64,000 nucleotides of DNA from Bog-473 sp036502025 (GCA_036502025.1 DASXZJ010000090.1:1-64000); one strand, 5' to 3'; numbered from the stretch's first letter, positions 7,209-15,215 are shown. Numbers and translations: made by a program. Notes: generated by a model not told the origin, from the sequence alone.

Positions 7209-8117
7209 ATGGGAGCATTCCGCCTGGCCACCCGGGGGTCGCCACTGGCGCTCCGTCAGACCGAGCTGGTGGCCGACGCGCTACGTGGCACCACCGGACT
7301 CGACGTGGAGGTGGTGGTGGTGCGTACCCGGGGCGACGACCTCACCGTTTCGCTGGCTGAGGTCGGCGGTCAGGGCGTCTTCGTCACCGAGGTGGAAGCG
7401 GCCGTAGCCGACGGACGAGCGGAGGCGGCCGTGCACTCCGCCAAGGACATGACGTCGCTCATGCGAGCCGACCTCGTGCTGGCCGCCGTCCCAGCGCGGG
7501 CCGATCCCCGCGACGGGCTGGTCGGGTGCCCGTTGGCCGAGCTGCCCGCCGGTGCGCTCGTCGCCACGGGCTCGGCCCGGCGACGGGCCCAGCTGGCCAA
7601 CCTGCGGCCGGATCTGAGCTTCACCGACATCAGAGGGAACATGGAACGACGCGTCAAGAAGGGCGAGGATGGGTCGGTGACCTCGGTGGTGGTGGCGGTG
7701 GCGGCCATGGCGCGTTTGGGGTGGATGGCCCGACTGAGCGACATCCTCGACCCGATGGACGTGCTGCCCCAGGCCGGCCAGGGCGCCATCGCCGTGCAAT
7801 GCCGGACCGGCGATGCCGCGACCCTGCGCCTGCTCGACACTATTGACGACCCGGCCTCGCACCGCGCCGTGCGGGCCGAGCGGGCGGTACTGGCGGGGTT
7901 GGGTGGGAGCTGCACCGTGCCGGTCGGGGCGTGGGCCGAGGGCGTGGAGGGCTCGTCGTCGCTGCACATCCACGGCCTGCTGGCCAGCGGCGACGGTCGC
8001 ACGGTGATCCGGATGTCACGCCGAGGGGACGATCCCGAAGTGGTCGGCGCCGAGGTGGCGCGGGCGTTGCTGGTCGAAGGTGGCGGATCGGGTCTAGACG
8101 GATTCTCGGGCGAATGA
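7209..8117 (+). CDS. hemC: Porphobilinogen deaminase (hydroxymethylbilane synthase)
   Basis: Polymerises four porphobilinogens into hydroxymethylbilane. The 302-residue protein begins with LATRGSPLALRQ and has GQGVFVTEVE, the HSAKDM form of the HSxKD motif (catalytic Asp present), and GSARRRAQL and DIRGNMERRV for substrate acid-group binding. LPQAGQGAIAVQC follows, and GLGGSCTVPVGA holds the cysteine that anchors the dipyrromethane cofactor. All key residues are present. Its stop overlaps the start of the cobA-hemD fusion by four bases (ATGA), which implies translational coupling. Confidence 0.96.
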   Translation: MGAFRLATRGSPLALRQTELVADALRGTTGLDVEVVVVRTRGDDLTVSLAEVGGQGVFVTEVEAAVADGRAEAAVHSAKDMTSLMRADLVLAAVPARADPRDGLVGCPLAELPAGALVATGSARRRAQLANLRPDLSFTDIRGNMERRVKKGEDGSVTSVVVAVAAMARLGWMARLSDILDPMDVLPQAGQGAIAVQCRTGDAATLRLLDTIDDPASHRAVRAERAVLAGLGGSCTVPVGAWAEGVEGSSSLHIHGLLASGDGRTVIRMSRRGDDPEVVGAEVARALLVEGGGSGLDGFSGE

Positions 8118-9625
8118 CCGTCTACCTCGTCGGGGCCGGACCCGGGGACCCCGGATTGCTGACTCGCCGCGGGGCGCGGCTGCTCTCCGAGGCGGAGGTC
8201 GTGATCTACGACCGCCTGGTGCACCACTCGGTCCTGGCACTGGCCCGGCCTTCGGCCGTCCTGATCGATGTGGGTAAGCGTCCCGACGCGGCGCAGTCCG
8301 GCGCGGACCGCCAGGAGGAGATCAACCGCTTGTTGCTCGAGCACGGTCGGGGCGGCCAGGTCGTGGTCCGGCTCAAGGGCGGCGACCCGTTCGTGTTCGG
8401 CCGGGGCGGTGAGGAAGGTGAGGTCCTCACCCGGGCGGGCGTGCCGTGGCAGGTGGTGCCCGGAGTTTCCTCGGCCTTCGGCGTCCCCGCCGCGGTTGGT
8501 ATACCGGTGACCCAGCGCGGTTTCTCGTCGTCGGTGACCGTGGTCACCGGGCGGGTGGGCGACCCTTCGGCCCCGGGCGGCGTCGACTGGGCCACGCTGG
8601 CCAAGCTGGAGGGGACGCTGGTCATCTTGATGGGGATGATGACCCGCACCGAGATCGCCGATGCCCTCCAGCACGCCGGCAAACCCGCCTCCACCGCGGT
8701 CGCGGTCATCGAGCGCGGCACCACCTCCTCGCAACGGGTCGTCCGCACCACCCTCGACCAGCTGGAGGCGGTCGACCTCGGCTCACCGTCGGTGATCGTG
8801 GTCGGAGCGGTAGCCGCACTGGGGGCCGGCCAACTCCCGCTGGTGTCGGCCGGGCCGCTCTCGGGTCGAACCATCGTGGTCACCCGATCAGGAACGCGGG
8901 CCCGTGGCCTGATCAGCGCGCTGCACGAAGCCGGAGCCGAGACCGTCGAGCTGCCGCTGACGCGTCAGACCGAGGCCGCCGACGGGGGAGCGGCGTTGCG
9001 CGCCGCGGCGGCGGACGTGGTGGCGTACACCTGGGTCGTCCTCACCTCGGCCAACGCGGTGGACCGGTTCATGGGGGAGCTACGTGACGCCAGGTCCCTC
9101 GGGGCGACGTTGGTGGCCGCGGTCGGCCCAGCCACCGCCGACGCCCTGCGCCTGGCCGGGGTCGAGCCGGACCTGGTGCCGGCTGAGCACTCGGCCCACG
9201 GGCTCGTCGAGGAATTCCCCGAGGCTGCCTCGTCGGCCGGTCGCGTGCTCTTTCCTGGCGCCGATCAGGCCCCTTCCACCATCCCTGACGGGTTGGAGGG
9301 GAGGGGCTGGCAGGTGAGCAGGGTCGAGGCGTACCGGACGGTGGCGCTCCCACCACCCGAGGAGGCTCTGTCGGGTCGTGTCACCCAGGCCGATGCGGTG
9401 GTCTTCACCGCCACCTCCTCGGTCAGGGCATACCTCGCTCTGCGTGGATCCGACGGCGCCCCGCTGGCCGTGCCGCCCCTCGTCGTCTGCATCGGTCCAA
9501 CGACGGCAGGCCACGCCCGCGAGCTCGGGCTGGCCAACGTCCACGAAGCGCACGGGTCATCGACCGCGGGCCTGGTGGCCGCGCTGATTCATCACCTGGG
9601 CGGGTCGCATCCGCCCGCCTCGTAG
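8114..9625 (+). CDS. cobA-hemD: Fused uroporphyrinogen-III C-methyltransferase / uroporphyrinogen-III synthase
   Basis: A 503-residue bifunctional enzyme. Residues 1 to about 240 are a SUMT/CobA methyltransferase: VYLVGAGPGDPGLLTRRGARLL at the start, VVRLKGGDPFVFGRGGEE as the SAM and substrate site, and GIPVTQRGFSSS. Residues from about 250 to the end are uroporphyrinogen-III synthase (HemD): SGRTIVVTRSGTRARGL, VVLTSANAV and VVFTATSSVRAYL. The protein therefore makes uroporphyrinogen III and can also divert it to precorrin-2 for siroheme or cobalamin. Such fusions are common in actinobacteria. The start ATG 8114 overlaps the hemC stop. Confidence 0.94.
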   Translation: MTVYLVGAGPGDPGLLTRRGARLLSEAEVVIYDRLVHHSVLALARPSAVLIDVGKRPDAAQSGADRQEEINRLLLEHGRGGQVVVRLKGGDPFVFGRGGEEGEVLTRAGVPWQVVPGVSSAFGVPAAVGIPVTQRGFSSSVTVVTGRVGDPSAPGGVDWATLAKLEGTLVILMGMMTRTEIADALQHAGKPASTAVAVIERGTTSSQRVVRTTLDQLEAVDLGSPSVIVVGAVAALGAGQLPLVSAGPLSGRTIVVTRSGTRARGLISALHEAGAETVELPLTRQTEAADGGAALRAAAADVVAYTWVVLTSANAVDRFMGELRDARSLGATLVAAVGPATADALRLAGVEPDLVPAEHSAHGLVEEFPEAASSAGRVLFPGADQAPSTIPDGLEGRGWQVSRVEAYRTVALPPPEEALSGRVTQADAVVFTATSSVRAYLALRGSDGAPLAVPPLVVCIGPTTAGHARELGLANVHEAHGSSTAGLVAALIHHLGGSHPPAS

Positions 9626-9628
9626 GCT
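9623..9628 (+). promoter_or_regulatory. Candidate internal -10 element (TAGGCT) for hemB
   Basis: TAGGCT starts on the TAG stop codon of the cobA-hemD gene and ends eight bases before the hemB ATG. It would allow hemB-hemL to be expressed separately from the upstream genes as a leaderless transcript. Confidence 0.4.
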
Positions 9629-9636
9629 GGTCGTCC

Positions 9637-10635
9637 ATGATCCCGGCTGATCCGGCCTTCCCGGCCCTGCGCCTGAGGCGTCTCCGTCGCACCCCGGCGC
9701 TCCGTCGCCTGGTGGCCGAGACCCGCCTCGGCGTGGACGACCTGATCGCTCCCCTGTTCGTTCGCCAGGGCATCGACGCACCGGTTCCGATCGCCTCGAT
9801 GCCCGGTCAGGTCCAGCACTCCGTCGACTCGCTTCTCCTCCAGGCCAAGCGCCTCGTCTCGCTCGGAATCCCTGGACTGATCCTCTTCGGGCTGCCGAGC
9901 CACAAGGACGCGACGGGTACCGAAGCCTGGAATCCCGATGGGATCGTCCAGCTCGCCCTGCGCGCCCTGCGCGACGCCGTCGGCGACGACCTGGTCCTGA
10001 TGGCCGATCTCTGCCTGGACGAGTACACCGACCACGGGCACTGCGGCGTGCTGGGAGACGGCGGCGAGGTCCTCAACGACGCGACCCTCGAGCTCTACCA
10101 GCGCATCGCCCTGGCCCAGGCCGCGGCGGGAGCAGACGTGGTGGCGCCCAGCGGCATGATGGACGGGCAGGTGGCGGCCATCCGTGCCGCACTCGACGGC
10201 AGCGGCGATGATCAGGTGGCCATCCTGGCCTACGCGGCGAAGTACGCCTCGGCCCTCTACGGCCCCTTCCGCGAGGCGGTCGACGTCACCATCGCGGGCG
10301 GGGGGGATCGCCGGGCGTACCAGCAGGATCCGCACAACCGTCGCGAGGCATTGCTCGAGATCGCCCAGGACGAGGCGGAGGGGGCCGACATGGTCATGGT
10401 CAAGCCCGCCATGACCTCGCTCGACGTGTTGGCCGCGGCACGGCGGCGGGTGCGCGTGCCGCTCGCGGCCTACCACGTCAGCGGTGAGTACTCCATGGTG
10501 CAGGCGGCGGCCGCGGCAGGGTGGATCGACGGTCCGGCCGTCGCGGTGGAGCAGCTCGTCGCCCTCAAGCGAGCCGGGGCCGACTTCATCCTCACGTACT
10601 TCGCGACCGAGGTGGCTGAGACACTCGGTGGCTGA
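9637..10635 (+). CDS. hemB: Delta-aminolevulinic acid dehydratase (porphobilinogen synthase)
   Basis: Condenses two 5-aminolevulinates into porphobilinogen. The 332-residue TIM barrel has RPRR-like N-terminal basic residues, LFGLPSHKDATG, the lid/metal region DLCLDEYTDHGHCG, VAPSGMMDGQVAAIR, and Schiff-base lysines in AYAAKYASALYGPFREA and MVMVKPAM. The metal loop keeps two of the three cysteines of zinc enzymes, the middle one being Asp. The same C-D-C pattern is found in mycobacterial HemB, so the metal preference (zinc or magnesium) is unclear. The gene overlaps hemL by eight bases. Confidence 0.96.
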   Translation: MIPADPAFPALRLRRLRRTPALRRLVAETRLGVDDLIAPLFVRQGIDAPVPIASMPGQVQHSVDSLLLQAKRLVSLGIPGLILFGLPSHKDATGTEAWNPDGIVQLALRALRDAVGDDLVLMADLCLDEYTDHGHCGVLGDGGEVLNDATLELYQRIALAQAAAGADVVAPSGMMDGQVAAIRAALDGSGDDQVAILAYAAKYASALYGPFREAVDVTIAGGGDRRAYQQDPHNRREALLEIAQDEAEGADMVMVKPAMTSLDVLAAARRRVRVPLAAYHVSGEYSMVQAAAAAGWIDGPAVAVEQLVALKRAGADFILTYFATEVAETLGG

Positions 10636-11953
10636 TCGACCTCCGGCGTCCAACGCCGACTGGTTCGAGCGCGCCATGAGGGTCATCCCCGGCGGCGTCG
10701 ATTCGCCGGTCCGCTCCTTCGCGTCGGTCGGCGGGACGCCCTACACGGTGATGCGGGGCAACGGTCCCTACGTCGAGGACGCCGAGGGCACCCGTTACAT
10801 CGATCTGGTCCAGTCCTACGGCGCCGTCCTGCTCGGCCATGCCCATCCGGTGGTCACCGAGGCGGTGAGCCGGGCGGCCGCGCTGGGCACCACTTTCGGA
10901 GCACCCACCCCCGGTGAGGTCCTCCTGGCCGAGTCCATCTGCGAGCGGGTGGCCGGCTGCGAGCAGGTCCGGCTGGTCTCCTCGGGGACCGAGGCGGCCA
11001 TGAGCGCGGTGCGGCTCGCCCGCGGGGCGACCGGGCGGGACCGGGTGGTGAAGTTCGAGGGTTGCTACCACGGTCACTCCGACGGTCTCCTGGCCGGGGG
11101 CGGCAGCGGTGTCGCCATGCTCGGGCTACCCGGCTCGGCTGGGGTGTCGGCCGGATCGGTGGCAGCCACCGCCGTGCTGCCCTACAACGTGATCCCCGAG
11201 CTCGATGGCGACGTGGCCTGCGTGATCGTCGAACCGGTGGCGGCCAACATGAACCTGGTGCTCCCCCAGCCCGGCTTCCTCGCCGGTCTGCGTGCGGCCT
11301 GCGACGCGGCCGGGGCGCTGTTGATCTTCGACGAGGTGATCACCGGGTTCCGCATGGGCCCCGGCGGCGCCACCGCATGGGCCGGCGTCACGCCCGACCT
11401 GTGGTGCTTCGGCAAGGTCATCGGCGGGGGCCTACCCGTCGGGGCGCTGGCCGGCCGGCGTGAACTGCTCTCCGCCCTGGCGCCCCAAGGTCCGGTGTAC
11501 CAAGCCGGGACGCTCTCGGGAAACCCGCTGGCCACCGCGGCCGGCTTGGCCGTGCTGACATTCGTGAGCGACGCCGACTACCGCGACCTTTCAGTGCGGG
11601 CGGCATCCTTTGCCAGCCGTCTCGCCTCGGCCATCGCGGACGGGGGACTGGCCGTCAGCGCGCCGGTCGCCGGCCCGTTGGTCGGGCTCTTCCTCGCCCC
11701 GGTCGACACGGGCGGGACGGACGGGGAGCTGGCCGCGCCCATCGACTACGTCGGCGCGCGGGAGTTGGCCACCAACGGCGTCTATCCGGCGTTCTTCCAC
11801 GCCATGCTCCGTCGCGGGGTTGCCTTGGCCCCAGGCGCCTACGAAATCATGTTCCCCGGCGTCTCGCACGGTGACGATGTCCTCGGTCAGGTGGTCGAGG
11901 CGGCCGGTGAGGCGTCGCTCGAAGTAGCCAAAGACCTGTCACACCGCGGCTGA
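10628..11953 (+). CDS. hemL: Glutamate-1-semialdehyde 2,1-aminomutase
   Basis: A PLP enzyme that converts glutamate-1-semialdehyde to 5-aminolevulinate, the product HemB uses. The protein has 441 residues with normal motifs: IPGGVDSPVRSF at the N-terminus, SSGTEAAMSAVRLARG for phosphate binding, GCYHGHSD, the IFDEVITGFR Asp for the PLP ring nitrogen, and the Schiff-base lysine in CFGKVIGGGLPVGALAG. The start GTG 10628 lies inside the hemB end. The 3' end meets the convergent nuclease-like gene four bases downstream, and a five-base-pair hairpin spans both stop codons. Confidence 0.96.
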   Translation: MADRPPASNADWFERAMRVIPGGVDSPVRSFASVGGTPYTVMRGNGPYVEDAEGTRYIDLVQSYGAVLLGHAHPVVTEAVSRAAALGTTFGAPTPGEVLLAESICERVAGCEQVRLVSSGTEAAMSAVRLARGATGRDRVVKFEGCYHGHSDGLLAGGGSGVAMLGLPGSAGVSAGSVAATAVLPYNVIPELDGDVACVIVEPVAANMNLVLPQPGFLAGLRAACDAAGALLIFDEVITGFRMGPGGATAWAGVTPDLWCFGKVIGGGLPVGALAGRRELLSALAPQGPVYQAGTLSGNPLATAAGLAVLTFVSDADYRDLSVRAASFASRLASAIADGGLAVSAPVAGPLVGLFLAPVDTGGTDGELAAPIDYVGARELATNGVYPAFFHAMLRRGVALAPGAYEIMFPGVSHGDDVLGQVVEAAGEASLEVAKDLSHRG

Positions 11954-11957
11954 GGCG

Positions 11958-13088
11958 TCAGCGATCGGTCCCCGAGAAGCGGGGCGGCGCGGCCCCGCGC
12001 CCCATGCTCCAGGTCACGCCACCGAGGCGCCCCTCCACCAGCTCCACGTCTGGTCTGGGTCGGTAGCTCGAAGCCAGGACGGCGTCGGCCTCGTCCGCCC
12101 GCCCTTCGTACAGGGCGACGCAGGGCGCCGAGAAAGGGCAGCGGCGACAGGCGGCCCGTGACGGGGATGGATAGACCTCGATGTCGGTGGCGAACATGGC
12201 GCGCGCTTCGGAAGCCAACTGGCGACCGGCCCCCAGAACCTCGGCCCGAGTCCTTCGGATCCAGGTGCGGCGGAACAGCGGGCCGGTGTCGTGGATGACG
12301 CGTTCGGGCACGAGGGGTTCGTTCGCCATGGCGTAGAGACGACGGTGCTGGGGGACCGATCGACCACCTCCGCTTCCTTCGTGTTGCGCCACCCCACCCC
12401 GCTCGGGGGCCGCCGATGGCCGTTCGGGCTCGGCGTCGGACCGAAGCGGTAGGCGCATCTCGTTGTGGATGGTGCCGGCAATCTCCATGCCCAGGTAGAA
12501 CTGCTCCCAGGCCCAGCACGCCGCCACCGCCTCCTCGTCGCGCACGAGTTCGTCGAGCGGCGTCCATTCGCGGACAACCCGATGACGAACGATCCAGTAG
12601 GCGTCATGTTGGTCGACCGACAACAGGTCGACGCGACCGCGGTAGCGCACGTTCTCCCCGCTCGGAGTGAAGAGACCTGACCCAGGCTGGTCAGGGTCGG
12701 CCAGGTCGACGTCGAAGTCGGCCTCGACCAGTACCGGCGCGATGCGTTCCACCTCGGGCGCCCAGTCAAAGTAGGCGTGGAGCAGCCGTTTGGCGCGGCC
12801 GTATCGCCCCGCGGCATCACTTGGGGCAGGCTCGCCGCGACGTGCGGAGTGGGCCGCCACTGCCCTCTGCAGCGCTTGGTCGACCAGCGGCAACACGATG
12901 CCGCGGGACCAGTCCCACATCCCGGGGTAGTAGTAGACGGCCAACGCGTCCCGTATGGCTCGATCGGTGTCGAGTGGATCGACGGCGACGGCCGGTTCGA
13001 GGTTGCGTCGCCCGTGGGATCCGAAATCCCAGGCCCGCCGGCAGCGCTTGAAGGCGGCCCGGTCCTCGTGCGCCAGTTTGGCGGGCAC
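11958..13088 (-). CDS. PD-(D/E)XK nuclease-like protein with iron-sulfur cysteines, probably catalytically altered
   Basis: A 376-residue protein resembling the RecB/AddB/Cas4-type nuclease domain. One cysteine near the N-terminus (C16 in KRCRRAWDF) plus C314, C317 and C323 (ACRRCPFSAPC) fit the four-cysteine cluster that staples this fold in Cas4 and AddB. The core GRVDLL (D154) matches motif II. The following strand, where family members read (D/E)xK, reads IVRHRV (168-170 = RHR), so the essential lysine and acidic residue are missing. The fold is thus supported by pattern, and nuclease activity is doubtful. Start GTG 13088 has TAGGTC six bases upstream. No CRISPR or recombination gene is adjacent. 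Confidence 0.65.
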   Translation of the reverse strand: MPAKLAHEDRAAFKRCRRAWDFGSHGRRNLEPAVAVDPLDTDRAIRDALAVYYYPGMWDWSRGIVLPLVDQALQRAVAAHSARRGEPAPSDAAGRYGRAKRLLHAYFDWAPEVERIAPVLVEADFDVDLADPDQPGSGLFTPSGENVRYRGRVDLLSVDQHDAYWIVRHRVVREWTPLDELVRDEEAVAACWAWEQFYLGMEIAGTIHNEMRLPLRSDAEPERPSAAPERGGVAQHEGSGGGRSVPQHRRLYAMANEPLVPERVIHDTGPLFRRTWIRRTRAEVLGAGRQLASEARAMFATDIEVYPSPSRAACRRCPFSAPCVALYEGRADEADAVLASSYRPRPDVELVEGRLGGVTWSMGRGAAPPRFSGTDR

Positions 13089-13108
13089 TGATCCGACCTA
13101 GCGCCGGT

Positions 13109-13120
13109 CGATCCGGATCG
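13109..13120. repeat. Perfect 12-base palindrome
   Basis: CGATCCGGATCG reads the same on both strands. It lies 21 bases upstream of the start of the nuclease-like gene and about 130 bases downstream of the convergently placed transpeptidase gene end. It could be an operator; it may also be chance in GC-rich DNA. Confidence 0.3.
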
Positions 13121-13227
13121 GGTGGCCGATCAGGCTCTCGGTCGGTAGCGGCGAGCGTTCCATGGAACCTCAGGGGTGTTGTCGCGTCGCCATCCAGCGT
13201 AACGACTCGCGGGTCGAGTGAACAGTC

Positions 13228-13241
13228 CCGCCCCCGGGCGG
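13228..13241 (-). terminator. Possible terminator hairpin after the repeat transpeptidase gene
   Basis: CCGCC-CCCG-GGCGG forms a five-base-pair, all-GC stem eight bases past the stop codon at 13249 on the minus strand. No strong T-run follows, so intrinsic termination is uncertain. Confidence 0.3.
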
Positions 13242-13248
13242 CAAGCGC

Positions 13249-14667
13249 TCAGAACGACCGGATGTCGGCGTCGGGGCCCATCACGATGACCGGATGGAGC
13301 GCCGGATTGAGCCAGGTGAGTACCTCGAGTAGTCCGAGGTAGGGGACCGACACACACCCGTTGGTGGGAATGCCCAGATCGGAGTGCAGGAAGATCGCTG
13401 ATCCGAGCGGCCCGGCCGGGGGCGTGTTGAAGTTGATGACCGCCAAGGAGGGATAGGCGTTCCCTTCGGTCCACAACGCCTCGGAGGCCCCGGCGAAGGG
13501 CGGAGTCTCCCCGCACGCCACGTGCTCGAAGGTGTTGTACTGCGGGCTGGAAGGGTCTTCGTCCCACCAGTCGCCACAGACCAGATGGTGATAGGGGAAC
13601 CGGGTGCCCGGGTTGGCGGTGGTGCCGTACATGGTCGAACCGATGGCGTACATGCCTTCTGGCGTGGCGTTGTCGCCTTCGTGGCGGGCCGGTCCCGGAA
13701 TCCAACCGTTGTAGCCGTCATGGGCCGGCAGCGATGCGAACGCCTGATACCAGCCGCTGCCGTCGTTCTCGTAGGCGGACAACGTGGCCGTCGTGCTCGC
13801 GCCGTTGGGCGCGTCCACCACGATCACCTGGCCGGCGCCTCCCGTATCGGCCAGTTGATCGACCAGGAGCGGGTTGATGTCCGACGTGGCCGAACCGTGG
13901 AAGGTGGCGTCGCCGTAGGAGAAGACGCCGCCGTCGGCCGCCACCAACCAGTAGCCGCCACCGTCGGGGGTGGCGGCCAGGCCGACGATGGGTTGTTCGA
14001 GCGCCAGGTTCCCCGCCGAGCCGTGGAAGGCCGCGTCGCCGTAGGAGAACACGCCGCCGTCGGCCGCCACCAACCAGTAGCCGCGGCCGTCGGGGGTGGC
14101 GGCCAGGCCGACGATGGGTTGTTCGAGCGCCAGGTTCCCCGCCGAACCGTGGAAGGTGGCGTCGCCGTAGGAGAACACGCCCCCGTCGGCCGCCACCAAC
14201 CAGTAGCCGCCACCGTCAGGGGTGGCGGCCAGGCCGACGATCGGTTGCTTCAGTTGCAGGTTCCCCGCCGAACCGTGGAAGGTGGCGTCGCCGTAGGAGA
14301 ACACGCCGCCGTCGGCCGCCACCAACCAGTAGCCGCCACCGTCGGGGGTGGCGGCCAGGCCGACGATCGGCTCGGCGAGCGCCAGGTTCCCCGCCGAACC
14401 GTGGAAGGCGGCGTCGCCGTAGGCGAAGACGCCGCCGTTGGAGGCAGCGATCACGTAGCCCCCGCCGTCGCGGTCAGCGGAAACGGCGACGGCCGTGGCC
14501 GAGGTGGAGGTGACCACCGCCGACCGGGCCTGCGCCGATGTCGTCGCCGAACCAGCCCCCGACAGCGAACCACTCGTCGGCGCCACCAGCAGCACCGTGA
14601 GGACGACCGCGGCGGCCGCAGCCGACAGTGACGCAGCGCGGAGAGGCAACGACGAGAGGAAGCCCAA
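13249..14667 (-). CDS. Exported L,D-transpeptidase-like protein with 42-residue tandem repeats
   Basis: The protein has 472 residues. An N-terminal hydrophobic segment (about 9-30) is a signal peptide or anchor. Residues 68-260 hold four full copies and one partial copy of a 42-residue repeat whose core reads GYWLVAADGGVFSYGDA, presumably a beta-propeller-like surface module. The C-terminal 200 residues form a YkuD-like catalytic domain ending in IFLHSD...IPTNGCVSVP, with the catalytic cysteine in GCVSV. The family cross-links peptidoglycan or attaches proteins to it. The start is a TTG at 14667, chosen because TACGCT ends seven bases upstream and no other start exists in frame. It is divergent from the GNAT gene. 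Confidence 0.8.
   Translation of the reverse strand: MGFLSSLPLRAASLSAAAAAVVLTVLLVAPTSGSLSGAGSATTSAQARSAVVTSTSATAVAVSADRDGGGYVIAASNGGVFAYGDAAFHGSAGNLALAEPIVGLAATPDGGGYWLVAADGGVFSYGDATFHGSAGNLQLKQPIVGLAATPDGGGYWLVAADGGVFSYGDATFHGSAGNLALEQPIVGLAATPDGRGYWLVAADGGVFSYGDAAFHGSAGNLALEQPIVGLAATPDGGGYWLVAADGGVFSYGDATFHGSATSDINPLLVDQLADTGGAGQVIVVDAPNGASTTATLSAYENDGSGWYQAFASLPAHDGYNGWIPGPARHEGDNATPEGMYAIGSTMYGTTANPGTRFPYHHLVCGDWWDEDPSSPQYNTFEHVACGETPPFAGASEALWTEGNAYPSLAVINFNTPPAGPLGSAIFLHSDLGIPTNGCVSVPYLGLLEVLTWLNPALHPVIVMGPDADIRSF
13888..14466 (-). repeat. Tandem 126-bp coding repeat (four full copies and one partial)
   Basis: Codons 68-109, 110-151, 152-193, 194-235 and about 236-260 of the transpeptidase-like gene repeat. 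Copies 2 to 4 are almost identical in DNA, differing mainly at short stretches (for example LQLKQ versus LALEQ, and GRG versus GGG). Such near-identity points to recent duplication or gene conversion. Confidence 0.9.
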
Positions 14668-14674
14668 GGAGGTA

Positions 14675-14680
14675 AGCGTA
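14675..14680 (-). promoter_or_regulatory. Candidate -10 element (TACGCT) for the transpeptidase gene
   Basis: Read on the minus strand, TACGCT ends seven bases before the TTG start at 14667. It is the main evidence for that unusual start codon. Confidence 0.45.
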
Positions 14681-14731
14681 GGTCCAGCCCCGCCGTCGCA
14701 GGCGGTACACCTGCTGGGGCGACCGCCTCGG

Positions 14732-14737
14732 TACGAT
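14732..14737 (+). promoter_or_regulatory. Candidate -10 element (TACGAT) for the GNAT gene
   Basis: TACGAT ends seven bases before GTG 14745. It lies back to back with the minus-strand element at 14675-14680 in a divergent promoter region of under 80 bases. Confidence 0.45.
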
Positions 14738-14744
14738 CGTTCGG

Positions 14745-15191
14745 GTGGTGGTCACGGACGGGGTGAGGATTCGGCGGGCCGCTCCTCAGGATGCGCAACA
14801 GGTGTTCAACCTGGCCCGCGACATGGCGACCTCCTTCGCCGTCGACGTGGCGGTGTTCGCCTCCAGCTTGACCGAGATCATGCAGCGCGACGACGCCGTG
14901 GTGCTGGTTGCCGAGGCGTCCGAAGCGTCCGGCCACGTCGTGGTCGGCTACCTCCTCGGTTTCGATCATCCCGCCTTCTACGCCAACGGGCGCGTCTCCT
15001 ACGTCGAGGAGGTGGCGGTCGTCGAGGAACGGCAGGGCAAGCGGGTCGGCCGCCATCTCATGGAGGGGTTCGAGCGGTGGGCGCGGACGCGCGACTCCAC
15101 CCTGGTGACGGTGGCGACGCGCCGAGCCGACGGGTTCTACCGGTCGCTGGGCTACGAGGAGACCGCCACGCTCTTCCGCAAGGTCCTCTGA
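14745..15191 (+). CDS. GNAT-family N-acetyltransferase
   Basis: A 148-residue single-domain acyltransferase. IRRAAPQDAQQVFNLA is the usual first strand and helix. VSYEEVAV-type strand 4 is seen as RVSYVEEVAVVEERQGKRVG, followed by the acetyl-CoA pyrophosphate loop around RQGKRVGRHLM. ADGFYRSLGYEE is the C-terminal signature. The substrate is unknown. Start GTG 14745 follows a leaderless-type -10. The kinase-like gene follows 24 bases downstream with its own promoter element. Confidence 0.85.
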   Translation: MVVTDGVRIRRAAPQDAQQVFNLARDMATSFAVDVAVFASSLTEIMQRDDAVVLVAEASEASGHVVVGYLLGFDHPAFYANGRVSYVEEVAVVEERQGKRVGRHLMEGFERWARTRDSTLVTVATRRADGFYRSLGYEETATLFRKVL

Positions 15192-15202
15192 GGTCACGCC
15201 GG

Positions 15203-15208
15203 TACGCT
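15203..15208 (+). promoter_or_regulatory. Candidate -10 element (TACGCT) for the kinase-like gene
   Basis: TACGCT ends seven bases before GTG 15216. It is identical to the hexamers at 905 and, on the minus strand, 14675. Confidence 0.45.
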
Positions 15209-15215
15209 GCCTCGC

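Noticed and set aside
11949..11962. Hairpin GCTGA-GGCG-TCAGC as a bidirectional terminator of hemL and the nuclease-like gene
   Set aside because: Only five base pairs and no T-run on either strand; it lies across both stop codons and may be chance.
13888..14466. Regular repeats as a CRISPR or satellite array
   Set aside because: The unit is 126 bases, in frame, with no unique spacers, and encodes a repeated protein module.
13522..14631. Plus-strand open frame with periodic sequence opposite the transpeptidase repeats
   Set aside because: Its periodicity is the mirror of the coding repeats on the minus strand; no start signal or known domain supports it.
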